Shown piece by piece: positions 1-6,674 of a stretch of DNA of 9,282 bases (its first letter is position 1; every line of letters starts with the position of its first letter). Location: assembly GCA_943324575.2 (NCBI GenBank), contig CALPMD020000028.1, positions 1 to 9,282 on the forward strand. Reading direction: 5' to 3'. Source of the DNA: Akkermansia muciniphila. Lineage in GTDB: Bacteria > Verrucomicrobiota > Verrucomicrobiia > Verrucomicrobiales > Akkermansiaceae. The notes under the pieces are model-generated. The model worked only from the letters and a program-made list of their open reading frames with translations, did not search any database and was not told the DNA's origin. A program made the translations under genes and the position numbers.

Positions 1-811
<811 letters not shown>

Positions 812-815
<4 letters not shown>

Positions 816-946
816 GATTCGATATCGTTGATTCTATAATTTTTTACTAAAGAAGCGGCGAGGCGGCATTGATCATCAAGCGACGTCACGCGCAGTAATC
901 GTCTATAAACTCGTAAGGCGAATGATTTTTTCACGATGATCCTCAT
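812..946 (-). CDS. possible 44-aa small protein or leader overlapping moxR start
   Basis: An open frame of 44 codons begins at ATG 946 and ends in a TGA that shares the ATGA overlap with the moxR start. The product is basic in its first half (MRIIVKKSFALRVYRRLLRV) and more acidic at its end (NDIES). No SD is visible upstream, and I recognise no family. The exact 4-nt overlap is the usual signature of translational coupling, so it could help ribosomes reach moxR, which also lacks an SD. The frame is short and could occur by chance; the overlap is the only positive evidence. Confidence 0.35.
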
Positions 947-1017
947 GGGGCGATACGATAGGCTGGGTCATAGGGCTTACGACGCAGATCCTGTGAAGTA
1001 TTTACGAATGTTTCCAT
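943..1017 (-). CDS. possible 24-aa leader peptide
   Basis: A 24-codon frame, starting METFVNTSQDL and ending AYRIAP, begins at ATG 1017. It ends in a TGA that forms an ATGA overlap with the start of the 44-codon frame. It lies just past the purC terminator and could be the first frame of the moxR transcript. There is no SD and no recognisable motif, so chance is a real possibility. It is listed because two successive ATGA junctions leading to moxR are unusual. Confidence 0.15.
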   Translation of the reverse strand: METFVNTSQDLRRKPYDPAYRIAP

Positions 1018-1028
1018 GCGCACTTGAG

Positions 1029-1062
1029 AAAAAAACCATCAAACCCGAAGGAATGATGGTTT
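1029..1062 (-). terminator. rho-independent terminator of purC, UUCG-loop hairpin
   Basis: Read on the minus strand, the arms AAACCATCA (1062-1054) and TGATGGTTT (1041-1033) pair perfectly over 9 bp. The 12-nt loop can itself close as CC-UUCG-GG, a very stable tetraloop flanked by a symmetric TT/TT bulge. The stem runs into seven consecutive T (1035-1029). It lies 26 nt after the purC stop, a textbook intrinsic terminator position. It should end the purC transcript and insulate moxR. Confidence 0.9.
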
Positions 1063-1088
1063 GTTAAATGCTGTGCCCTAGTGCGCGA

Positions 1089-1799
1089 TCAACCGTTGGC
1101 TTTGACGCGGGCGAGGACTTCCTGATAGGCCTCCATGACATTGCCGAGATCGCGACGGAAGCGGTCTTTGTCCATTTTTTCGCCAGTTTTAAGGTCCCAG
1201 AGGCGGCAGCCGTCGGGACTAATTTCATCAGCTAGAACAATGACGGATGGATCGGAAACGAGGCGGCCGAATTCGAGTTTGAAGTCCACGAGCTTGAGAC
1301 CGCACTTGGCGAAGAAGTCGGTAAGGATCGAGTTGACCTGAAGGGCTGATTTGCGTAGGTGGGCTAGGTCCTCGGGGGTGGCGAGACCCATTTCGCGGAT
1401 GTAGTCGTCGTTGATGAGTGGGTCGCCGAGTTCGTCGCTTTTGTAGGAAAACTCGATGATCGGTTGGGAGAAGGGGCGACCTTCTTCGATGCCAGTGCGC
1501 TTGCAGTAGCTACCAGCAGAGAGATTGCGGATGATCACCTCGACCATGAGAATGGTGACTTTTTTGACCTCGACGTTGGTGTCATCGATACGGCGGACGA
1601 AGTGGGTGGGAACTCCGGCCTTTTCGAGAAAACCGTAAATGAGGGTGCTGATCTCGTTGTTAAGGCGGCCCTTTTGGTCGAAACTAGCCTTTTTTTCACC
1701 GTTGAAGGCGGTGGCATCGTTCTTAAACTCCATGCGCAGAGTTTCCGGATTTTCGGTAGCCCAGAGGCGCTTGGCTTTGCCTTCGTAGAGTGGTGACAT
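1089..1799 (-). CDS. purC: phosphoribosylaminoimidazole-succinocarboxamide synthase (SAICAR synthetase)
   Basis: This cytoplasmic enzyme of de novo purine synthesis joins CAIR and L-aspartate with ATP to give SAICAR. The product is 236 aa, the usual length for the short bacterial form. Family marks run in order: the N-terminal LYEGKAK nucleotide-loop segment (residues 4-10); RRIDDTNVEVKK (69-80); the VEVIIRNLSAGS signature (86-97); LVDFKLEFG (170-178); and DEISPDGCRLWD (191-202) of the active site. The frame stays open for 40 more codons upstream, to 1919, but homologous sequence starts at MSPLYEGK, so I chose the ATG at 1799. An ATG seven codons earlier (1820) has a GAGG upstream and is a possible alternative. 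The gene starts 77 nt after the stop of the 463-aa gene and may be cotranscribed with it or have its own promoter. An inverted repeat lies in this gap, and a strong terminator follows the gene. Confidence 0.97.
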   Translation of the reverse strand: MSPLYEGKAKRLWATENPETLRMEFKNDATAFNGEKKASFDQKGRLNNEISTLIYGFLEKAGVPTHFVRRIDDTNVEVKKVTILMVEVIIRNLSAGSYCKRTGIEEGRPFSQPIIEFSYKSDELGDPLINDDYIREMGLATPEDLAHLRKSALQVNSILTDFFAKCGLKLVDFKLEFGRLVSDPSVIVLADEISPDGCRLWDLKTGEKMDKDRFRRDLGNVMEAYQEVLARVKANG

Positions 1800-1819
1800 G
1801 CAGCATTGGTAAAACCCCA

Positions 1820-1851
1820 TTCTGCCTCGGTCAAGAGCACTTAAGGCAGAA
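1820..1851 (-). repeat. perfect 8-bp inverted repeat in the purC leader
   Basis: The arms TTCTGCCT (1851-1844 on the minus strand) and AGGCAGAA (1827-1820) are exactly complementary around a 16-nt spacer. The repeat sits 20 nt upstream of the purC ATG. It is followed on the minus strand by TGGGGTTTTAC, only a weak T tract, so a full terminator is doubtful. It could be a weak terminator or attenuator after the 463-aa gene, or an operator for purC. The sequence does not match a purine operator or purine riboswitch that I recognise. Confidence 0.35.
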
Positions 1852-1876
1852 GTGCAAAAAGCAAGCCGATTAGTGC

Positions 1877-3268
1877 TTAGGACAGCATGCGCTGGGCGAC
1901 GCGGCAGGCCAGTGTCCATGCTGCTTCGGGAACGAGTTGCTGCCAGCGCGATTCGCCGGCATGAATCATTTTACAGACATCGCGGGCGGTGGATGTGAGC
2001 AATTCCTCGTCGGTGCAGGGAACGCCTAGAATCCTACGGTTGACTATGAAATGCTGATAGAGGTGGGTGCAGTCATCCGGTGCGCGGAAATTTTCCGCAG
2101 TCACCCGTTCACCCGAGCGGCGATTTTTCCAAGGGAAGACATAGAGCGTGACGCCTTGTTTAAACAGTCGGCCGAAGGATTCCAATAAGCCACCGGCGAG
2201 ATTTTCCGACCATTTCGATTTAAACAACTCGTTAAGTAAGCCGATGCTCAGGACGATTCCGATAGGTTTTTTTGTGTATCGGTGGAGGAATGCAGTGATG
2301 CGATGAAACTCGGCGCAGCGGGATAGCAGGACGGTCTTGCCCAGTGCTTGGAGCGCATCGGCCCGGTCGAGAAAGTCCGCAGGGTCGACGTTGCGGCCGT
2401 GGAGGAGATTTTGCATGGACATCTCGCAGAGTTCGATGGCGGAGAAGCGATCTGTTTCATCCAGCGATAGGCCGAAGCCCTGACGCGCTTGTTCTAACAT
2501 TTCGAGATGCACCTTCATCACCGGAGCAAAGCTGCCGCGCAAGAGCAGCACTGGCTTACCGTGGAGTGCCTCTGCCGGTTGGACAACTTCGCCGTCGGGC
2601 AGAAACATCGTCGCATCGGTCAAGCCACTTTCGACGAGTTGCAGAGCGCAGAGCCGGTTATCAAAGAATCCGTATCCGTGGCCGGTGAATTTAAGGAGAT
2701 CCACTTCGACTCTTCCGGGGGAGAGGTTGTCGAGCAACGACTCGACGAATTTCTTCAAATGACCACGGTGGCGGAATGCGGAGTGGATGAGATTGACGCC
2801 GGCAATCCCGAGCGCATCCATTTGGTCGGTCGAACGGATATCGAGCAAGCGGACATGCAGAATGATGTCCGAGGGAGGATCTCCGGGCTTCATTTGAAAG
2901 CGCAGGCCGAGCCAACCATGGCACTCGCCTTGGTCTTTCCAGCCGCGTGCACGCACGGTGTTGCAAAACGAGAAGAAGGTACTCTCTCTGCCGCGTTTGG
3001 GAGCGAGGCGCTCCAGCAGGATTTCGTATTCGTGATCGAGCATAGACTCGAGCCGGGCAGCGGAAACATAGCGCTCGGTGCGACCATAGATCGCATCGCT
3101 CATGGTCATATCGTATGCGGAAATGGTCTTGGCCACCAGTCCGGCGCTGCCTGATGCGCGGAAGAAACAGTTAGCTGTCTCTTGGCCAGCACCGATCTCA
3201 GCAAAGGTGCCGTAAACGAGTGGGTCCAGATTAAGCTCGAGAGCCTTATCGTAAGTCGTTGGGGTCAT
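1877..3268 (-). CDS. conserved protein of unknown function, 463 aa
   Basis: I recognise the N-terminus (MTPTTYDKALELNLD, then YGTFAEIGAGQE at 19-30, and KTISAYDMTMSDAIYG at 47-62) as that of a widely distributed bacterial family with no established function. Other conserved-looking blocks are HGWLGLRF (117-124), the LGIAGVNLI segment (153-161), LDNLSPGRVEVDLLKFTG (179-196), FLPDGEVVQPAEAL (222-235) and LESFGRLFK (362-370). It appears soluble: there is no signal peptide or membrane helix. From memory, relatives carry inconsistent labels such as nucleotide adenylyltransferase or TonB receptor. Neither fits, because there is no GxFxPxHxGH motif near the N-terminus and no beta-barrel or signal sequence. 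The frame opens seven codons earlier, at 3289. I chose the ATG at 3268 because family members begin MTPTTYD and because it makes an exact ATGA overlap with the upstream gene, implying translational coupling. Confidence 0.88.
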   Translation of the reverse strand: MTPTTYDKALELNLDPLVYGTFAEIGAGQETANCFFRASGSAGLVAKTISAYDMTMSDAIYGRTERYVSAARLESMLDHEYEILLERLAPKRGRESTFFSFCNTVRARGWKDQGECHGWLGLRFQMKPGDPPSDIILHVRLLDIRSTDQMDALGIAGVNLIHSAFRHRGHLKKFVESLLDNLSPGRVEVDLLKFTGHGYGFFDNRLCALQLVESGLTDATMFLPDGEVVQPAEALHGKPVLLLRGSFAPVMKVHLEMLEQARQGFGLSLDETDRFSAIELCEMSMQNLLHGRNVDPADFLDRADALQALGKTVLLSRCAEFHRITAFLHRYTKKPIGIVLSIGLLNELFKSKWSENLAGGLLESFGRLFKQGVTLYVFPWKNRRSGERVTAENFRAPDDCTHLYQHFIVNRRILGVPCTDEELLTSTARDVCKMIHAGESRWQQLVPEAAWTLACRVAQRMLS

Positions 3269-4401
3269 AGTCCATCGTCTTCTACCCATCCCTTAGCGAT
3301 GACTCGCTCGATTTCCACCTGATTCTTCGAGTTGCCAGTGGCTGGGAATTTCAGCGAAAGAATGACATTGATCCTATTTGAATCGGCTGAGAGATCCAAT
3401 TGTTGATTCAAGGCAGAGAACTTTGGGAGATAGCCGAAAAGAACGTGTTCGCGATCGGGTGACACCAGCGAGTAAGACTTCCAATTCAAATCATCGGCAA
3501 ATTCGAAGTTATAATAATCGACCGGTTTTAGGATCACGCGGAAGAGATGTCCCACGGTAGGACGAGTTGTAATGAAGGTTTCCCAGGGCATGTCGGACCA
3601 ACCCACCCAACTCTCCCAGTCAACCTTCATCCCCTGTGCGGTCTCCACAAAGGCGATGAATTTTTTTTCCTGATCCCCAGTGACTATGGAGAGTGCGCGA
3701 TGCTTGCCTTTGACTGAAAAGCCGTCATCTGAGTCGAACTTCGAAATTCCAGGAGCTTGGATGTGACCATCAGGATAAAAGGCCCGCATGCGGCCTTCTG
3801 CCACGGCGGGGTTTCTTACCAGCGGCAGCATTTCAGCCACGGTGGTCGCCTGCATGAATTTGCGTGTCAGCGGCTCAGCCTCGGCAAGGTAGGAGGCCTC
3901 GCTGCGCTCCTCGGGAGGTACAATGGCAGCTATCGGCTTCTTGGTGGCCATAACCACATGGGGCGATTGCTCGGTAGCCTTACCCCCAAAATACATCGAA
4001 ACGAAAACGCCCGACAAGATCAGCGCAAACAAGGCCGCGCCGCCGATGAGCATTACCCGTATCTGCTTATTCTCGCGACCATCGTGACGGGACGTCGACT
4101 TCTGCTGTTCCCATGTGACAGCCTTATCAGCACGTGACTTGCCGCTGCGTCGCCGCTTTTTCTTTTGGGGATCCTTGATGCCCGCATCTTTTGGGAGCAG
4201 CAAGGCTGGCAGTGTGTCAGCGGATGTCGGGATTTTTAAAACATGCTGACAGCCGGGACAGCGGATTGGGGCCGGATCGTGATCCATCGCGACACGAAAA
4301 ATAGACCGACATTGGGGGCACACGTAGCCGCTCCAACGGCGGTGAATGTCAGTCGTTTGTGGCACGTCATGATCTTGAACCAATCCAGGCACGGGCTGCA
4401 A
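3265..4401 (-). CDS. zinc-ribbon, single-transmembrane protein of unknown function, 378 aa
   Basis: The N-terminal cytoplasmic part holds a four-cysteine zinc ribbon: YVCPQC (C28, C31) and IRCPGC (C48, C51). A long, very basic linker follows, with KKKRRR around 80-85. One hydrophobic helix spans about residues 115-138, and a soluble region of about 240 residues (140-378) should lie outside the membrane. The outer part contains GHLFRVILKP and other beta-rich segments but matches no family I know. The start is TTG 4401, with AAGGA five nt upstream (4411-4407), 12 nt after the epimerase stop. No in-frame ATG precedes the zinc ribbon; the first methionine, residue 39, falls between the two cysteine pairs. 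Its stop overlaps the start of the 463-aa gene by 4 nt. Layout suggests a membrane-anchored protein with an inner zinc-binding head, similar in plan to other predicted zinc-ribbon membrane proteins. Function is not known. Confidence 0.85.
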   Translation of the reverse strand: MQPVPGLVQDHDVPQTTDIHRRWSGYVCPQCRSIFRVAMDHDPAPIRCPGCQHVLKIPTSADTLPALLLPKDAGIKDPQKKKRRRSGKSRADKAVTWEQQKSTSRHDGRENKQIRVMLIGGAALFALILSGVFVSMYFGGKATEQSPHVVMATKKPIAAIVPPEERSEASYLAEAEPLTRKFMQATTVAEMLPLVRNPAVAEGRMRAFYPDGHIQAPGISKFDSDDGFSVKGKHRALSIVTGDQEKKFIAFVETAQGMKVDWESWVGWSDMPWETFITTRPTVGHLFRVILKPVDYYNFEFADDLNWKSYSLVSPDREHVLFGYLPKFSALNQQLDLSADSNRINVILSLKFPATGNSKNQVEIERVIAKGWVEDDGL

Positions 4402-4406
4402 GCTTG

Positions 4407-4411
4407 TCCTT
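4407..4411 (-). promoter_or_regulatory. ribosome binding site deciding the TTG start
   Basis: On the minus strand AAGGA stands five nt before TTG 4401, just before the epimerase stop codon region ends. It is one of the few clear SD sequences in the window and supports the non-ATG start of the zinc-ribbon gene. Confidence 0.65.
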
Positions 4412-4413
4412 TT

Positions 4414-5340
4414 CTAGATTGGATTCTTGTCTTTGAAAAATTTCAAGGTCACGCCGAGTCCCTCCTCAAGAGTGTGGCGAGGGACCCAACCGGCCGCGCG
4501 GAGTTTGTCGGCGCTGGCGCGAGAATGCCTGACGTCACCAGCGCGTTCGGGGGCATAGAGGATCTTTGATGCAGAATCCGCAGCGGAGACCAGTCCATTA
4601 GCTAGGTCCTCAATCGTAATTTGCCCGCCATAGCCCGCATTAAAAACTCCGGTGACGCCGGGTGTCTCGACCGCAAAGGCCAGTGCACCGGCGATGTCTT
4701 TGACGTAGATGAAATCGCGTGTCTGGCCGCCATCGCCGAAAACCGTGATATCCTCGCTATTTACGGCTTTTTCGATAAAAATGGGCACAGCGGCGGCGTA
4801 GGCTCCTTTCGGGTCTTGGCGCGGACCGAAGACATTGAAGAAACGAATCGCAGCGGTCTGTAGCCTGCCCTCGTTCTGAAACATACTGAGGTAGTATTCA
4901 CCGTCGAGCTTGGTAATGGCGTATGGGCTCTTCGGCTCGGGGATCATGGTTTCGACCTTCGGTACGGTCGGATTATCACCGTAGATGGCGGCAGACGAGG
5001 CAAAAACAAGCTTTTTGACCCCAGCGGCAGCAGCTTCTTCCAGCACGTTGAGCAAGCCATGGACGTTGATGTCCACGCACTCTCCGGGTTTGGCCATCGA
5101 CTCGGGGACACTCACCAGAGCGGCGAGGTGAAAGATGTAGTCCACGCCTTGGACGGCTTTCTTTACCAACTCGCGATCAGTAATCGAACCCTCGATGAAG
5201 GTGTGGCGGAGGCCATCGAGATTGTTGCGGTAGCCAGTACGAAGATTATCCAGGACGCGGATTTCCTCGGCCTTGTCTTGATAGAGTTCGACAATATGGG
5301 AGCCGATGAATCCGGATCCGCCGGTGATAAGAATTTTCAT
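4414..5340 (-). CDS. UDP-sugar 4-epimerase (extended SDR, GalE/WbpP-like)
   Basis: This is a 308-residue NAD-dependent nucleotide-sugar epimerase of the extended short-chain dehydrogenase family. The Rossmann glycine motif GGSGFIGS lies at residues 7-14, and an acidic residue for the NAD ribose (D31) follows in VLDNLRTG. HLAALVSVPES (71-81) and SSAAIYG (115-121) follow, and the catalytic pair is Y140 and K144 (YAITK). RFFNVFGPRQDP and GAYAAAVPIFI resemble the UDP-GlcNAc/UDP-GalNAc epimerases of surface polysaccharide loci (WbpP type) as much as GalE, so the substrate (UDP-Glc or UDP-GlcNAc) is open. The late GDVRHSRASADKLRAAGW segment is also typical of this group. The start is ATG 5340, which puts the Rossmann motif at the expected distance. 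No SD is visible; the upstream bases are pyrimidine-rich. The gene lies 56 nt after the TPR gene and 12 nt before the zinc-ribbon gene. No glycosyltransferases are nearby. Confidence 0.94.
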   Translation of the reverse strand: MKILITGGSGFIGSHIVELYQDKAEEIRVLDNLRTGYRNNLDGLRHTFIEGSITDRELVKKAVQGVDYIFHLAALVSVPESMAKPGECVDINVHGLLNVLEEAAAAGVKKLVFASSAAIYGDNPTVPKVETMIPEPKSPYAITKLDGEYYLSMFQNEGRLQTAAIRFFNVFGPRQDPKGAYAAAVPIFIEKAVNSEDITVFGDGGQTRDFIYVKDIAGALAFAVETPGVTGVFNAGYGGQITIEDLANGLVSAADSASKILYAPERAGDVRHSRASADKLRAAGWVPRHTLEEGLGVTLKFFKDKNPI

Positions 5341-5396
5341 GAGAGAATGCAGAGAGGTTTAGCCGGCGGCAGAGAAATTAGCGAGTCGCGATTTCC

Positions 5397-5891
5397 TCAA
5401 ATGGGACCGATGCCTATCAGGTCGCGGTCTTGGCGGGCAGATTCTAGGAAAGCCCCATCCATCGAGATCGCTTGTTTGAGATGGCTTCGGGCGCGTGGCC
5501 CCTCGCCCAAGGTCCACAAATAGCAGGCGAGATTGTAATGAAAAATTGGCATTTCAAACAAGCGCTTCGGGCCGCGTAGAAGATGATTGCAGGCCGCCAG
5601 TGTGTCGCCCGTCTCGTGCAGACAATAGGCCGCGCGCAGGAAAAACTCAGGCTCGTTCTCCGCCTTCAGGCAAAGCAATCGGGCGGTTTCCGAGGCCATG
5701 TTCCATAGTTGGCACTCCATTTGCGCCACCAGCATGAGCTCCAGAGACTCGCGCTGCGTTTGAGCATCGGTCGGCAGCGACTGAAGCTCGAATAAAGCCT
5801 CGTCGGCGAGCCCCAGCTCTAGCCATCCCGAAGCTGCTTGTAACGTTCGTCCAACCCGCATGCGCGTGCAGATTAGAACGATTAAGATCAC
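5397..5891 (-). CDS. small TPR-repeat protein, 164 aa
   Basis: This looks like an all-helical repeat protein. The clearest TPR unit is at residues 117-144 (FHYNLACYLWTLGEGPRARS, then HLKQAISMD). Earlier weaker units are at about 84-104 (FFLRAAYCLHETGDTLAACN), 50-75 and 22-40 (GWLELGLADEALFELQ). Such proteins usually act as docking scaffolds; no partner can be named. The start is GTG 5891. The codon just before it is TAA, so no earlier start exists, and AGAAGG lies eight nt upstream (5905-5900). An ATG at codon 11 (5861) would still keep all repeats but has no SD. The first ten residues are hydrophobic (MILIVLIC) but too short for a membrane helix. It is the first gene of the minus-strand cluster and may share a transcript with the epimerase. 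Confidence 0.82.
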   Translation of the reverse strand: MILIVLICTRMRVGRTLQAASGWLELGLADEALFELQSLPTDAQTQRESLELMLVAQMECQLWNMASETARLLCLKAENEPEFFLRAAYCLHETGDTLAACNHLLRGPKRLFEMPIFHYNLACYLWTLGEGPRARSHLKQAISMDGAFLESARQDRDLIGIGPI

Positions 5892-5978
5892 TTAGTAAAC
5901 CTTCTGCTTGCTAAAATTTACCAGCACATCACCGCACAAAAAACTTTCACCGCAGGCTGTACAACCGATGATGGCACA
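5892..5978 (+). promoter_or_regulatory. divergent intergenic region between TPR and DUF3592-type genes
   Basis: This is the only divergent junction in the window, so it should hold the start of both transcripts. On the minus strand it includes the AGAAGG ribosome site (5905-5900) of the TPR gene, with an AT-rich stretch (TAAATTTTAG) upstream that could serve as a -10 region. No convincing -35/-10 pair stands out on either strand. On the plus strand a four-codon frame (ATG 5968, MMAQ, stop TGA 5980-5982) overlaps the GTG start at 5979. Confidence 0.4.
5900..5905 (-). promoter_or_regulatory. ribosome binding site supporting the GTG start of the TPR gene
   Basis: AGAAGG on the minus strand stands eight nt before GTG 5891. 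An in-frame TAA directly precedes the GTG, so the site favours GTG over the internal ATG at 5861. Confidence 0.6.
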
Positions 5979-6509
5979 GTGATCGACGATACAGCGCCAC
6001 CCGCCACACGCCATACCGCCAAGCCGAGCAACTCTGCGGGACGCTGCTACCTGATCCTCCTCGGCCTCACAATCGCTTTGCTGGGCGGTGTATTTGTGAC
6101 CTTAATGGCGCGGAGCTTTTTGCGAGCCAAAGCCATGCGCCAATGGCCAGAGGTCGCCTGTGTCATACTGACATCGGAAGTTGAGGAACGGCGACACGAT
6201 GAAAACTCGGCCACCGAGTACCGCCAAGATCTAAGCTACGGTTACGAGTGGCAGGGCGTTGCGCACACCAGCGACCGCTTGTCCTTGCGCGGCAGCCCTT
6301 GGTCGTCCAAGCGGGCATTGGTCGAAGAACGGGTCGCCTCCTATCCAATCGGACAAAGAACGACCTGCTGGGTCAATCCGGCGGATGTGAATTTTGCGAC
6401 ACTCAAGCCCGACTCACTGGCGCCAGGCTACTCGATTTGGTTTCCTGCTCTATTTGTTGTCGGTGGACTGGGAATCACATTTCGGGCGATTTTCTTAAAA
6501 AAGACCTAG
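5979..6509 (+). CDS. DUF3592-type membrane protein, 176 aa
   Basis: This encodes a small membrane protein with two predicted helices, at about residues 23-45 (LILLGLTIALLGGVFVTL core) and 151-173 (IWFPALFVVGGLGITF core). They enclose a soluble beta-rich domain. The domain shows the pattern I associate with DUF3592: a WPEVACVILTSEV strand after the first helix (56-68), a tyrosine-rich YGYEWQG, and near its end SYPIGQRTTCWVNPADVNFA (121-140), matching the usual YPxG...YxNP ending. The function of the family is not known. The start is GTG 5979, because the only in-frame methionine codons are inside or after the first helix. There is no strong SD. It is divergent from the TPR gene and 165 nt ahead of the SNF2 gene, from which it may be separately transcribed. 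Confidence 0.8.
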   Translation: MIDDTAPPATRHTAKPSNSAGRCYLILLGLTIALLGGVFVTLMARSFLRAKAMRQWPEVACVILTSEVEERRHDENSATEYRQDLSYGYEWQGVAHTSDRLSLRGSPWSSKRALVEERVASYPIGQRTTCWVNPADVNFATLKPDSLAPGYSIWFPALFVVGGLGITFRAIFLKKT

Positions 6510-6674
6510 CCGCCATAGACCGAACGGCAGATTATCTTGTTATTTGCCGACTCTTGACTTCTAGCGGTTCATGAAGGGCCAGAAGAGGTAAAAATCGACA
6601 GGTGGAAGGTTTTTATTGCCTACCCTCGATTTCACAGGTTAAGCTACCACCCCGAAGTTGCGAGGCTTAGCGCG
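6510..6674 (+). other. intergenic gap before the SNF2 gene
   Basis: These 165 nt hold no credible gene. TTGACT at 6554-6559 looks like a -35 element, but no fitting -10 lies 16-18 nt downstream. A weak CGGCA/TGCCG inverted pair (6525-6549 region) is too short and has too long a loop to be called a terminator. GAGG at 6662-6665 could serve as the SD of the SNF2 gene, about nine nt before its ATG. Confidence 0.4.

Noticed and set aside
2759..2770. HRGH string in the 463-aa protein as a nucleotidyltransferase (HxGH) motif
   Set aside because: It lies near residue 167, not in an N-terminal GxFxPxHxGH context, and relatives I recall lack it.
2507..3154. 215-codon plus-strand open frame opposite the 463-aa gene
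   Set aside because: It is antisense to a conserved protein family whose blocks run through the whole region, and it has no SD or domain.
6510..6674. TTGACT at 6554 as a promoter for the SNF2 gene
   Set aside because: No matching -10 hexamer occurs at 16-18 nt downstream, so it is not called as a promoter.
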